DNA of 64,000 bases from Ustulina deusta (taxonomy: Eukaryota > Ascomycota > Sordariomycetes > Xylariales > Xylariaceae), in assembly GCA_023159155.1 (NCBI GenBank), contig JAJNNX010000041.1:310001-374000 (forward strand), given 5' to 3'. This document shows positions 11,523 to 21,824 of the stretch, one piece after another. Positions within the stretch are counted from its first letter, which is position 1. Each line of letters begins with the position of its first letter. The notes beneath the pieces are model-generated. The model ran no database searches and was not told the DNA's origin. It was given only the letters and a program-made list of their open reading frames with translations. The translations under genes and the position numbers were made by a program.

Positions 11523-12990
11523 ATGCCTATCCACAAAACGTACATAGTAGAGCACCTGGACCCGGAACTCGGTCCCTGGTCGGAGCTCGAATACACGGCC
11601 ATCGCGCGGGAGACTGCGCGCGCCGGCGGCGCCTTCGTGCTCTCCAGCATGGCCCCCGACCTCGTCGCCAAGCTGCCCGGGAAACTGGCCGCCGAGCCCG
11701 CCTTCCGCGCCGAGACGCGCGGCGTCGAGGACCTGTATCCCGGCGGCGAGGCGCGCAAGAGAGTCTGTCTCTTGGATCCGAGGGCCGAGAAGGATATCAA
11801 CCCGGACGATAGGGCCCTGTTCGACGTCTTTCTTTTTGGGGGCATTTTGGGTGAGTTTGGGGGCCTTTCCTTTTTTTTTTTTTTTTTTTTTTCATTCTTA
11901 TTTTATCATTTTGGATTTGATTGTTTCGGAGCTCCTGTTTTGTTGCCGTTGAAGGGTTTTGTTGGTGTTTGGATCTTGCGTGGATGTGATTGATGTGAGT
12001 CAGCGGGCGAGCGAGCGAGCGAGGTCTGGGGCGTTTTGCTCGCGAGATGGGGGCGTGGAAAATATTGGATGGATCCTAAAGAAGATCTTTCGTTGGCGTG
12101 TCAGACGACGCCGCGGAGAGGCGAAGAAAACGGAGACCGTGAGATGCCAACTGTCGGAGGAGGCGATTTCCCTTTTCCCTTTTTCCTCATCCTTTTCTCG
12201 CAGACGAACATGGAGAAAGTAACTGACTGGCGCATTCTGCTGTATAGGGGATGATCCTCCAAGGGGTAAGTACCTCACCTACTATCCTCCCCCTTTTGCT
12301 GATTAGGCGCGAGCGCCATTCAGCCTGGGAATAAATATAAATGAAAAAGATCCGTGAGCTCATCATCTTGTACGTATGCAGATCGCACCGGCGAGCTCCG
12401 TGTCAAAGGCTTCGAAGGTCGACGTCTCGGCCCCGTGCAAATGACGACAGACACCGCCGTGCGGGTGACGCGGATGGTCATAGATGAGCAGTGTAGGTTG
12501 TCTCCCCCTTCTTTTTTCTTCTTTTTTTTTCTTTTTTTTTGTTGTTTATGTGAACTACTCCCGTATACCATACCTACCCTTCACAACCCCCTCCAAGTAT
12601 CGTTTCCACTGCTCTAAGGCTTTAAGTCAGTCGATTTTTGTTCGTAAACCTGAGGGCTTTCGTCTAATCTGCTAGGTCCCCTAGACACACTGAATATGGT
12701 CCCGTACATCGACCACCCAGACCTCAAGATTAACGACCACGAGAGCACGGAAATGCCATTTCGGTATGTCAAGGGAGACGATGGGAAGCCGGTGATGCCC
12801 GAGGTCAGTTCCCTTTTCCTACGCCGCAAACTTGACTTCATTAAAGAGTTTTTTTTTTCTTTCCCTCGATTTGTACTTTTCGCACCTAGAGTTGTGCGGA
12901 CGGGCTGTGTTAACTAATGCTTGTGCGCCACAGGGGATGATGGATCTCATCAAGAAAGACGCCGACAAGAGCATTGACGACTTAATTTGA
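11523..12990 (+). CDS. SFM1: SPOUT-type protein arginine methyltransferase Sfm1
   Basis: Five exons give a 213-residue protein: 11523-11850, 12248-12265, 12382-12492, 12676-12803 and 12934-12990. All junctions keep frame. Exon 2 is only 18 nt. Yeast Sfm1 has about the same length and is a SPOUT-fold methyltransferase (Pfam RNA_Me_trans) that methylates an arginine of ribosomal protein Rps3. Seen here are the N-terminal segment HLDPELGPWSELEY, the cofactor-knot segment FGGILGDDPPRDRTGELR, which is assembled from exons 1-3, and HESTEMPFRYV near the C-terminus. Introns 1 and 3 carry long T runs, and intron 1 is about 400 nt. The gene is convergent with the TFIIIC gene, 183 bp away. Confidence 0.92.
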
Positions 12991-13173
12991 TGTACGAAAT
13001 TGCTAAGATGGGTGTTCCGTATTGTGGTCGTGAGGGTCTCAATCGTGTAGCAAGAGTTTCTCTGATTCAAAACCCTAGTACGGATACAACCTAAGATTAT
13101 CACAATGCTCGATACACCTATTGGAAAATTGATTGATATTGTGATTATATACATCAGCCTTTCCTGACTGGAC

Positions 13174-14518
13174 TCAGTCTTCTTCATCCATCTCGTCCAT
13201 CTCGTCCTGGTCGTCCTGATCATCTTCCTCGTCTTCCTCGTAGTCGTTATGATCGTCAGACTCGGCGTCATCTTCATCCTGTTCATCTTCCATGTCCACT
13301 TCTATGAGCTCTTCCAGCTGAGCAGGTGAATTATCCTGCCCTTCTTCCAAATCATCCCAGCGATAGGGTGTTGGCGTGGATATACCGGATTCACCATCAG
13401 CCGGTGAACCCACTACAGAAGAAGCGACAGATGCCGAGTCTCGCACAGGCTCTTCTAATGGGAAGAACGCCCATTTCCCTCTTGTTCGACCACTTCCCTT
13501 TCTCCTGCCGCCTCTACGCGACCTCTCTTCGGAACCACGGACGGGATGCAGTCTATCCGAGTGAGCCCAGCGCCCACGGCGGTGCGTTCGAGTTTCCTTT
13601 AGTTTCATTTTCGCCCGTTTCCCTTGCATGCTGCGCGCAATGACTGTGACGTCGTCGGTCTCGCCCTTCCGCCTTTTAATAGCGATCAAGTCGGCGAGGA
13701 AATTACGCTGATCGGTCCGCTCCTGGCTTGCTTTGGGATCGACGGGCGGTATGATGGTTTGTGGTAGGTGAGCGCTAGCACGTTGGCGCTCTCTCTCGCT
13801 GACCTTCGGCTTGAACTTCTGCTCCGTGACCTTGATTCGTGAGGAGCTTGCCGCTAGGAGATCAACCCCATCACCGAGATGCCTGAGAACGGGTAAAGAG
13901 CTATCCTCGTCATGTCGCGTCAGGAGGAGCTCCGTTGTCGTGTTCTCGCACCATTGCCCGGAGAATACGCGGCCTTTATACGAGATGATGGGGTTTTCAG
14001 AATGCAGATCCAGTATCTGCACCCTCTCGTGATAGGCGCCGTCCTCCTCGCCCTCGGCCTCATTGACTTGCGAATTGGGACCCCGCTTGTCCCGGCTTTC
14101 GCGGAACGTCTCAGTCTGGTCTTCGTCATCGCGCTCCGCATCAGAACTGGCAGCACTACTGGCAGCACTATTACGCGGAGCGCGTTCGGCAGCCTTGCGC
14201 TTGTTCAAGAACAGCTCACTTGCTCTATTGATTTGCCAGCTACCGCGGGAGGGGAATTGATTGCTCTTCACTTGTTCTTGAGCCCTGAAATCCGCCTTGG
14301 ACAAATCTAAAGTCACGTAGAAGGTCTGGTGCGCGTCAGTCTCACGTGGTGTGGGAGATATGGGAAGCATTGGGATATACCTCTGTCTCGGTAGCCGAGT
14401 ATTCATATTCCCATTCAGATTCATCGTCCTCAGCTATATGTCCTTTGCCCTGTGATGATGCAGGAGCTGCTATGTTGGGGCTTCGGAGCCTAGGATCTAG
14501 CAGGTCGAGGCTAGCCAT
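13174..14518 (-). CDS. TFIIIC triple-barrel-domain subunit (Tfc7/Sfc7/GTF3C6-like)
   Basis: Predicted 429-residue nuclear protein from two exons, 14518-14381 and 14325-13174 (55-nt intron GTATAT...CCAG). The N-terminus has EWEYEYSATETE spliced to TFYVTLDLS, and the middle has VQILDLHSENPIISYKGRVF, SGQWCENTTTELL, then LPVLRHLGDGVDLLAASS. This is the pattern of the TFIIIC triple-barrel domain, the subunit that helps TFIIIC bind box A of tRNA genes for RNA polymerase III. The barrel is interrupted by a charged, alanine/serine-rich insertion, as in fungal homologues. The C-terminus is a long acidic tail of D, E and M after basic RGGRRK stretches. The assignment rests on motif recognition, not a search. 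Confidence 0.85.
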
Positions 14519-15194
14519 TAGGTCGATGTCGACTGAGCTTGATACCTTTCTGAATATGGGAGGATTTCATTGAGCAGAATATGTAACACTAAGGGGCGTT
14601 TATTATTACAGCAGAAAACGGAGCTGGTTACTGGGCTATATATATAAGAGATTGGCAAGATTAAAGAATTCAATGGTACACGAGTGGTATGAAAGAAGGC
14701 TTCAAATAAAAGTTGGAGCTCATGTGGGTCGAGACATTACCTTAGTGTCCCAGGTCAAGGTGCTTGCTCTTTTCAGCTCCTTTCAGGGCGGTCAGGGGCG
14801 GCATTACCTCCTTACGCCGCTACGATATCGCAGTTGGAGGGGCACTGGAACTGCCCCTCCTCGCTCTCTACCGAAGTAGGTACCTACCTACCTAGGTAGT
14901 CTCAGTAGGATGAGAATGTAACTCGCATGAATCATCGCAGGGTCCTTGAGTCACCCAAGAGCATTATATACCTCTTAGGTAGTACCTTAAGTACTTATTA
15001 GATCAGTCATACCCTGGTCTTATAGCTCTGCACGCATCTCAATTACATTTTGAAAGACTCCCGGTGGGCAAACCACTTCACTTCGCTCTGCTTTGCTTCA
15101 CTTCACATTGGGAAATTTCCTTTTAAGACACTTAAGTATCGTACATCCAGATTTAAAACATTTTTAATTCAGACCTATTTCAAACCAGTCGACC
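14519..15194. promoter_or_regulatory. Divergent promoter of the TFIIIC subunit and HIS7
   Basis: 676 bp separate two divergent start codons. It contains TACCTACCTACCTAGG-type repeats at about 14879-14898, a TATATA element near 14965 and a bZIP site described separately. No coding sequence is supported. Confidence 0.5.
14947..14953. promoter_or_regulatory. Candidate Gcn4/CPC1 (cross-pathway control) site
   Basis: The palindrome TGAGTCA lies 242 bp upstream of the HIS7 start codon. TGA(C/G)TCA is the known binding site of Gcn4/CPC1, the bZIP activator of amino-acid biosynthesis genes under starvation. Its position in front of a histidine gene makes function plausible; a 7-bp match alone is not proof. 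Confidence 0.5.
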
Positions 15195-16829
15195 ATGCCG
15201 ACGGTGCATCTGCTCGACTATGTGGCGGGCAATATCCGGTCCCTCGCCAACGCGATCGAGAAGACGGGATACAGCGTAGAATGGGTGCGGACGCCGGAAG
15301 ACGTAGCAAAGGCCGACAAGCTGATCCTGCCGGGCGTGGGACACTTCGGCCACTGTCTCGGCCAGCTCGCCTGCGCCGGATATCTTCCTGCCATACGAGC
15401 CCACATCGACGCCGGGAAGCCGTTCATGGCGATCTGTGTAGGGCTGCAGGCGCTGTTTGAGGGATCCACGGAAGACCCCAACGTGCCCGGGCTGGGGCTC
15501 ATCAAAGGAGAGCTGGATCGCTTCGACGACACCGACAAGGCCGTGCCGCACATCGGCTGGAACAGCGCCAATGCCTCGGGCAAGAGCTTGTACGGCCTCA
15601 GGCCGGAGAGCAAGTACTACTACGTCCACTCTTATAAATACCCCTACGTAAAAGGAGAGCTGGAAAGCCAGGGCTGGACAGTCGCCACGGGGTCATACAG
15701 GCAGGAGACCTTCGTCGGCGCCGTGGCGAAGGGGAATGTGTTCGCGACGCAGTTTCACCCCGAGAAGAGCGGCGTCGCCGGCTTGAAAGTGATCAAGTCG
15801 TTCTTGACCGGCGAGGGCGAGAAGACGCTGGGGCAGGCGGTGGCGGGACCCGTGCCGACGGGCGGTCTGACGCGGCGCGTGATCGCGTGTCTCGACGTGC
15901 GGACGAACGACCAAGGCGACCTCGTCGTGACAAAGGGCGACCAATACGACGTGCGCGAGAAGAAGGGCGACGACCGCAGCGTGCGGAACCTCGGCAAGCC
16001 CGTCGAGATGGCCAAGAAGTACTACGAGCAGGGCGCCGACGAGGTGACGTTCCTCAACATCACGAGCTTCCGCGACTGTCCGCTCGCCGACCTCCCCATG
16101 CTCGAGGTCCTGCGGCGCACCTCGGAGACCGTGTTCGTGCCGCTGACCATCGGCGGCGGCATCCGCGACACGGTCGACACGGACGGGACCGAGGTCGGCG
16201 CCCTGGAAATCGCCACCATGTACTTCAAGAGCGGCGCCGACAAGGTCTCGATCGGGTCCGACGCCGTCCTCGCCGCCGAGGAATACTACGCCGTCGGCCG
16301 CAAGCTGTGGGGCAACACGGCCATCGAGCAGATCTCCAAGGCCTACGGCAACCAGGCCGTCGTCGTGAGCGTCGATCCCAAGCGCGTGTACGTGCCCAAG
16401 GTCGACGCGACACGGCACAACACCCTCCGCACGCGCCTCCCTGGCCCCCGCGGCGAGCAGTACTGCTGGTACGCCTGCACCATCAAGGGCGGCCGCGAGA
16501 CGCGCGATATGGACGTCGTCGAGCTTGCCCAGGCGGTCGAGGCCATGGGCGCCGGGGAGCTCTTGCTTAATTGTATCGATCGCGACGGCACCAATAGCGG
16601 CTTTGACCTTGAGCTTATCGCCCAGGTCAAGGCCGCCGTGCGCATACCCGTCATCGCGTCTAGCGGTGCCGGGAACCCTGCACACTTCGAGGAAGTCTTT
16701 CGCGAGACAACAACAGACGCTGCCCTAGGAGCTGGTATGTTCCACAGGGGTGAGTACACGGTACAACAGGTCAAAGACCATCTGGCAACAACAGGGTTGG
16801 AGGTGCGAAAATTCGAGGGTGAATTATGA
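15195..16829 (+). CDS. HIS7: Imidazole glycerol phosphate synthase, bifunctional HisH-HisF (HIS7)
   Basis: Intact single-exon gene for a 544-residue fused enzyme that turns PRFAR plus glutamine into IGP, AICAR and glutamate, linking histidine and purine biosynthesis. The N-terminal class I glutamine amidotransferase has PGVGHFG near residue 50, the nucleophile in MAICVGLQ (Cys81) and the His/Glu of the triad in TQFHPEKSG (His188, Glu190). After a linker near 215-225 the (beta/alpha)8 cyclase begins with RVIACLDV (Asp234, general acid/base position) and contains [17 protein letters not shown] (second catalytic Asp) and [12 protein letters not shown]. Length equals that of other fungal HIS7 proteins. 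A TGAGTCA element upstream suggests general amino-acid control. Confidence 0.97.
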   Translation: MPTVHLLDYVAGNIRSLANAIEKTGYSVEWVRTPEDVAKADKLILPGVGHFGHCLGQLACAGYLPAIRAHIDAGKPFMAICVGLQALFEGSTEDPNVPGLGLIKGELDRFDDTDKAVPHIGWNSANASGKSLYGLRPESKYYYVHSYKYPYVKGELESQGWTVATGSYRQETFVGAVAKGNVFATQFHPEKSGVAGLKVIKSFLTGEGEKTLGQAVAGPVPTGGLTRRVIACLDVRTNDQGDLVVTKGDQYDVREKKGDDRSVRNLGKPVEMAKKYYEQGADEVTFLNITSFRDCPLADLPMLEVLRRTSETVFVPLTIGGGIRDTVDTDGTEVGALEIATMYFKSGADKVSIGSDAVLAAEEYYAVGRKLWGNTAIEQISKAYGNQAVVVSVDPKRVYVPKVDATRHNTLRTRLPGPRGEQYCWYACTIKGGRETRDMDVVELAQAVEAMGAGELLLNCIDRDGTNSGFDLELIAQVKAAVRIPVIASSGAGNPAHFEEVFRETTTDAALGAGMFHRGEYTVQQVKDHLATTGLEVRKFEGEL

Positions 16830-17214
16830 GATCGGGGGCATCCTCCCGGTTCTAACGTTGCATCATACATCTATAGAGGGCGTTGGCGTTCAAAATGTGA
16901 TCACGTAGTGATAGGCATCATTGTAAATTTTAGTAGAGAACTTGCATGTATATTGATAGCAAGCTATGGCTTCATCCGTAGAACTGCAAATTCAGATCAG
17001 TCCATGCAACTCCGATCCCCTTTCAAGTAGTGCGTGCTTTTCAGTTCCCATAATCAATGCGCGATGCAAAATGCCGGACGGTACCGAATCCATACGATGA
17101 ACTCCGACTCCATTAACTACCTATAGGGGCAAGTTGAAACGATTTTGGCATCTCGAATGATTCGCGTTAAAACCCAAACAGGCCATTTGTTTTGCTGAGA
17201 ATAATCCCGAATAA
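16830..17214. other. Convergent intergenic region (HIS7 / antizyme 3' ends)
   Basis: 385 bp between two convergent genes, moderately AT-rich, presumably holding both 3' untranslated regions. No further gene is seen. Confidence 0.5.
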
Positions 17215-18220
17215 TTAAATCTCCATTCCTAGGAATAACCATTTGTCACTGACTACATCGAATTCGTCGGCCCAATGGTCAAGAGCGGTCAGTTCAAAAC
17301 CAACCCACTGTAAACTTCGCATCAAGGACTTTGCGTGGTCTTCTGGTATGTGTCGATCCATGCAGATGACGACGTTTGAGCATCCCAACGGAACATCAGC
17401 CAACTCGATCAAAGCAATCAGTCTACGATATAGTCAGTACGAGATGAGAGTCCTAGGTTGGCTAAGACGTACGCTTGCTTGAGATCCTGGCCGACAAGTC
17501 CGCTGTCGAAGAATGCAAATAGTGACTTTTCGCCACCTTTTTCAGCCACAAAGGCTCGGAAACTGGCGCCTCCCGCATAATCCCAAAATTCCATCCATCC
17601 CTTCACGTTGACAGCGGAGTTCAAGCCACTGCGCGGGAGCGAAGAGGATGGTATAAGGGGATAGTGGTCGGGCGGCGTAAGTACACCGTGAACACCAGTC
17701 AGGTAGGAGCCATTCCCGACCGCGTTCCGCTCACCCCGGAACACGGCTGTCATGGTCTCGCAAAAGAATCTCTCACATTCTTCCCTGATCTGAAATGTTG
17801 CCCCCCCTCGGCGGCTGGTGGTGGTGGTGCGGTTCAAGTTGTTGGTCGTGGTGTTGTCGGAGCTGCGCTTCCTGGGTTTGGGCTGCAGAGCGAGCTCGTT
17901 GGACGAGGTGATGGCCGCGAGGGGGGGGCTTGACGGAGGGGATGGTAGTCCTGAGATGGGAACCTCAGGAATACCACTCGGCCCCTGTTGTCGGTCGGGT
18001 GTCAGCATACATGTCCCATCATGTGGCATCTGCAGCAAGACAAGGGGAGTCAGGGCCGGATTGAAGGCTTACCTGCAGCCCCGGTAGTGCAGTAATGGAG
18101 GCCCTTGAGCGAGGCGGCGGAGTCGACCAGGTAGCAACTGGCGAGGACATCCGCCCGACGGGCAACGTCCTCGCCGTAGCAATTACTACTACTCGAATTG
18201 CTGTTTTTCATTGGCGCCAT
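17215..18220 (-). CDS. Ornithine decarboxylase antizyme, decoded with +1 ribosomal frameshift
   Basis: Antizyme binds ornithine decarboxylase, sends it to the proteasome and restrains polyamine uptake. Exons: 18220-18073, 18029-17473 and 17422-17215 (introns GTAAGC...GCAG, 43 nt, and GTACGT...GTAG). ORF1 starts MAPMKNSN, contains YGEDVARRADVLASCYLVD and stops at a TGA (18021-18019) four codons after the first junction. ORF2, one base forward, runs on and carries the antizyme core: SLFAFFDSGLVGQDLKQAL, CSNVVICMDRHIPEDH, WVGFELTALDHWA and the end KWLFLGMEI. Skipping one base at the TGA joins them into 303 residues. Antizymes throughout eukaryotes use this polyamine-stimulated +1 shift. A pro-, ser- and thr-rich linker separates the halves. 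Confidence 0.9.
18018..18024 (-). promoter_or_regulatory. Programmed +1 frameshift site of antizyme
   Basis: After splicing the minus strand reads GCC ACA TGA T, with TGA as the frame-0 stop. Reading ACA, skipping T and resuming at GAT enters ORF2 (GAT GGG ACA). The stop-codon overlap matches the known antizyme mechanism, in which slow termination at UGA permits the shift. Here ACA occupies the P-site codon position. Confidence 0.75.
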
Positions 18221-20084
18221 TGTTGATGGGATCCAGAGTTTCAATGGTGAATGTAGTTGGGTTGGTTTGACTGATCCGTGGAGCGGACAGAGGGTCTTTC
18301 TTGTATCCGAAACTAGCGAGACTCAGATGAAACTTAGATGTGTGATTCGTCGTAAATATTGCGTGAGTAACTGTTTGAGGTAAGGTCCGGGAGTTTGAGC
18401 GAAGGGATTGGGAGAACCTAAAAGGACTGGAGTCAGAAGGTTAAGGGGAAATGGAGGCTCAATTGATGAAAGGAAAGAAAGGATCAGGTGGCGGTCAGGG
18501 CAGTGGGCACTTTCCTCAGTCAGCCGGAAAAAAACCAACGTGGGGTCGTTCTGGAAACAGCCAGCGTTATCCTTGTAAGTCTAGGCCAGTGCAGGGTCAC
18601 AATACCGGCTACTGTATACGGTGGACATGTACACATACCAGTAGGCATGCGAAGAGCCAATCACGTGCCGAGATTGTAGCACGTATTAGTCTGCTACCCC
18701 GCAGTTTTATCACGTGTATCTCAACCGTCGGACCACACCGACTTGAAAAAACGGTCTCTAGTCTAGACTAGTCGAGCCTAGAGCAGTGTCTAACGTCGTC
18801 TCGACGTGACATACTGTCTATCTGGACCGACCATCCATGAAAACAAGATGCGACTCGATGCTTTGTTTTCCCATCCTACCTAGTTATTTGCCATTGCTAT
18901 TCGCTTTTGCAAGGATGGAGTGATTGCCAATCCGCGAAAAGCAATTGAAATCATTTCGAGAACAGCCGTCCCACCCGCATACTGCAGAGTACTCCAACTC
19001 ACACTGTATGATAGATACATTTGTATCGTTGGCACCATCCGATCAGTCAAGTACCTAGGTTGGGCAGCATCGTTGTCTGCACTTCTACATGGACGTACTA
19101 GTAGTAAATAAGCTCCAATCACGCGTTCATCCACCAATGGTAATTTGGCTGGCTCCGTGACTGCCCCGCCATCCTCGGCTGTTCCATTCTTTGTCCAAGA
19201 CACCCAGATCACGCATCGTCCAGTCAAGTGTCAAACATATGACGACATAGTGAGCATACAGGCATGGGTCGGGTCCATATAGTGATTATTAGATGTCATA
19301 TTTCACTTCCTCTAAGAACTGTTTGGTATATTGTTGGCAGAGACCACTCATTGGACGATTATCGGATTCTCCGGCATCAAACAGAGTCTTAATTTCTGCA
19401 GTGGCATCTTGACAGGTGCCAATATCTAATGCTGCCCCAATGCGCCACTCACCAATGAGTGGATTGATTATGACTAGCTAGTCGATACGTAGAGACATCG
19501 TAGCGGTAGCAAGGGCGGTATTCATCTTGTAGAGGTAATGATGAGTCATTGCCATGGAATCTGACGTGAGGGGCAATAGGTCTAAGACACTGTCCGCCGT
19601 ATCTTCCCACAATATCCGAAACGTAAAATAATGTCGAAACTCGACATCGTTTATTACCCTGCCCGACTTCTTGGTACGGAGTCAATGTTGTTTAACTTGG
19701 CTTCATTTATTATTCCTGGTTGAAGCCTCGGTGGACTTAGTTGAATGAAGCGGCTCGCTTAATGGCATCTCTTTTTTCCTTCTTCTTTTCCCCAGGGAAC
19801 TTGTACCGAGGAAAACTTTGAGTTGCAAAACTCGGACAAAAGCCGGATCAAGACTTTTACCAGTATAGAATTGCATTCTAGCTCAAATAGACAACACTAA
19901 ACCCCAGCAAACTATATTTACTAGTTGGCGAACAAGTACAGTGACTTAACGCCGACCAAATATCCTAAAGTTGTGCCGTACTTTTGGAAACCAGGACACT
20001 GAAGACAGCAAAGGGGAAAATCCGCCTCATATTTACTGCCTTAATCGTTCATTTCCAGTCTTCCCGCTACCCTCAACCTTCACT
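18221..20084. other. Intergenic region, no gene supported
   Basis: 1.86 kb upstream of antizyme and downstream of the membrane-protein gene. It holds the antizyme promoter and probably a long 5' leader. A short perfect hairpin (CCACTCA-CCAA-TGAGTGG) lies at about 19444-19461. An ORF of 115 codons on the minus strand (18880-19227) has no recognisable feature and is not called. Confidence 0.5.
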
Positions 20085-20824
20085 TCATGTGCTCGTGTCC
20101 TTCCCCTTCTCCTCATACCGTCCCTGCTCGGGTGTGACTAGCATCGAAATTGGGCGCGACTTCGGCCCTGCTCGCTTCCCATCGCCAGCGTGTCTCGCAC
20201 GCGCCGTCTTCCGAACAGATTTCTTCGCGGGCTTTGTGAGCTTCCTCGGTCCACGTTCCGGCTCTTCGACATCAATATTCTCTGGCCCTTTGAGGCAGCA
20301 GTGAGAAAACCAAGCTACCCACTCGGAGCGCGTCAGGAGTAGGTAGAAGATCAGAACGAATAGTAACAAACCGGCGAGCGCACCCAAAACGATCCCGGCT
20401 ATCGTGCGAGGGGGCAGGGCAATATTCGTTGATGTCGATGATAACAGAGGTGCTTCTGTTGACTGTAGTGCCGTGACTGTGCTCTTGCTCGTAATAAGTG
20501 CAATAGTCGTCAGTATGATTGTCGCGGTTTTCGATACAACGATTGTTGTTTGGTCAGTTACGGTAGATGTAGATGTTGCGCTGATTGGCTGGTAGTAGTA
20601 GTATGAGTTCGTCGTGCTTGTTGTAAGATAATCTTGCTCATCCCGAATTGGCATTGGAACCTCTACGGGGAAGCGTATATCTTCGAGCGTAGGGACTGAT
20701 TATAAGATTTACGATGAGTCTCGATAAGTCTGCTTCCAATTATGAAATGAACAGCCACCCACTTACTGCTGATTCTCGAAACGACGACCTTCGTCTCTAC
20801 AGTCTCCGTTACCGCCGGGGCCAT
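20085..20824 (-). CDS. Hypothetical single-pass membrane protein, Ser/Thr-rich ectodomain
   Basis: Two exons, 20824-20767 and 20662-20085 (intron GTAAGT...CGTAG, 104 nt), give 211 residues in one frame. The N-terminal half is low in charge and very rich in Ser, Thr and Tyr (for example YYYYQPISATSTSTV). One strong transmembrane segment, TIAGIVLGALAGLLLFVLIF, spans about residues 106-129. The C-terminal tail is strongly basic with KKSVRKTARAR. This layout resembles fungal Wsc/Mid2-like or other small wall-facing membrane proteins, but there is no cysteine-rich domain and no clear signal peptide, so no function is assigned. The first exon is a prediction: its start codon and splice sites fit, but support is only internal. 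Confidence 0.6.
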
Positions 20825-21824
20825 GGTCTAGGCGATTATGTGGACAGTCACAGTCGAAATCGATCCTTTTTACTTAAAGTGAAATCTTCAATTTCAGGTG
20901 ATGTGGTCTTGTCAGAGTCCCCGTGTGGCAGGAAATAAGCGGACTTGGGAGTTTCACTTGCTCTTTGTTCTCAATATCTTAAACTCACATAGTCATACAT
21001 AAACGCATTGTGATAGATCACAACCGTGTTCCGTTAGAAGTTATTCTGTTTTGATTACCCCTGATGGATATACGATACAACTATAGCTGACAAGTTGGCT
21101 TACCCGGAAAGAAACGCCAGAAACCTAGACAATAATAACTATTTATATATTACTATTTAGAATAGTTAAAATTCTGTTAATATGAGAGAGTCTTGATTGG
21201 CTCGTTTCTCTATTTGCGGAAGTACGAACGGTTTCCCCTTGGATAAAATTATTGCTTTTTGTCTTGAGCTAGCTGGGACCAAGTGCAGAGCAGGTATCAA
21301 TATTGAAGTAGTATGAGTGGATTACATGAGTAAGCACATGCTCAAGCCACTTGGTGGCTATGCTAGTATGGGAGGATAAAACACCATAAGGAATGCTCTC
21401 GATACTAGCTAGAAGGATCAACACACACGCATGCACGCAGTAATAAAAATTGATTTACTTATTCCTATACTTTTGATCAACAGATTCCCCAAAAGATAAT
21501 AGTGATTACTATACTAGGAAGTATAGGTTCGGCCTATTTCCTAGTATATGGGCACTACTATATTGAGACCAACCGAGAGTAGTTATTTACAGGTGCCCAC
21601 TTCAATATGTAGCACAATGGCAAACGAGGGATATTTTCATCATGCTATCGTACGAGATCATTATTATAACTAGAATTTGTCTCTGATTCGTGCAACGTTC
21701 CTATTTAGGCGCCCCTGTCCTATATCATTCATGTTCAGTAGTGATGACTTGATTCTTTGTCTTGTAAACCACCTTGATCATCGTCGTTTAAGTTTGGAAA
21801 TTGGAAACACCCATCTATCTGCGT
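20825..21824. other. Intergenic region containing a solo LTR-like repeat
   Basis: No gene is seen. Base composition turns more AT-rich than in the region to the left. The only identifiable item is the repeat at 21304-21604. Confidence 0.5.
21304..21604. repeat. Solo LTR-like repeat, copy A
   Basis: A 301-bp unit begins TGAAG and ends CTTCA (TG...CA with a 5-bp inverted terminus), and is flanked by ATAT on both sides (21300-21303 and 21605-21608), a possible 4-bp target duplication. A relative with the same order of motifs, including AGTAGTATGAGT, GTTCGGCCTATTT and GCACTACTATATT, lies at about 30448-30750 in the AT-rich block. Copy A keeps many C and G bases that are T and A in the other copy. 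No internal retroelement sequence follows it. LTR identity is inference. Confidence 0.65.

Noticed and set aside
15693..16685. Minus-strand ORF of 330 codons over HIS7
   Set aside because: Antisense shadow of a GC-rich single-exon gene, with no domain pattern of its own.
18880..19227. 115-codon minus-strand ORF
   Set aside because: No recognisable domain, no plausible exon partners, and composition like the surrounding intergenic DNA.
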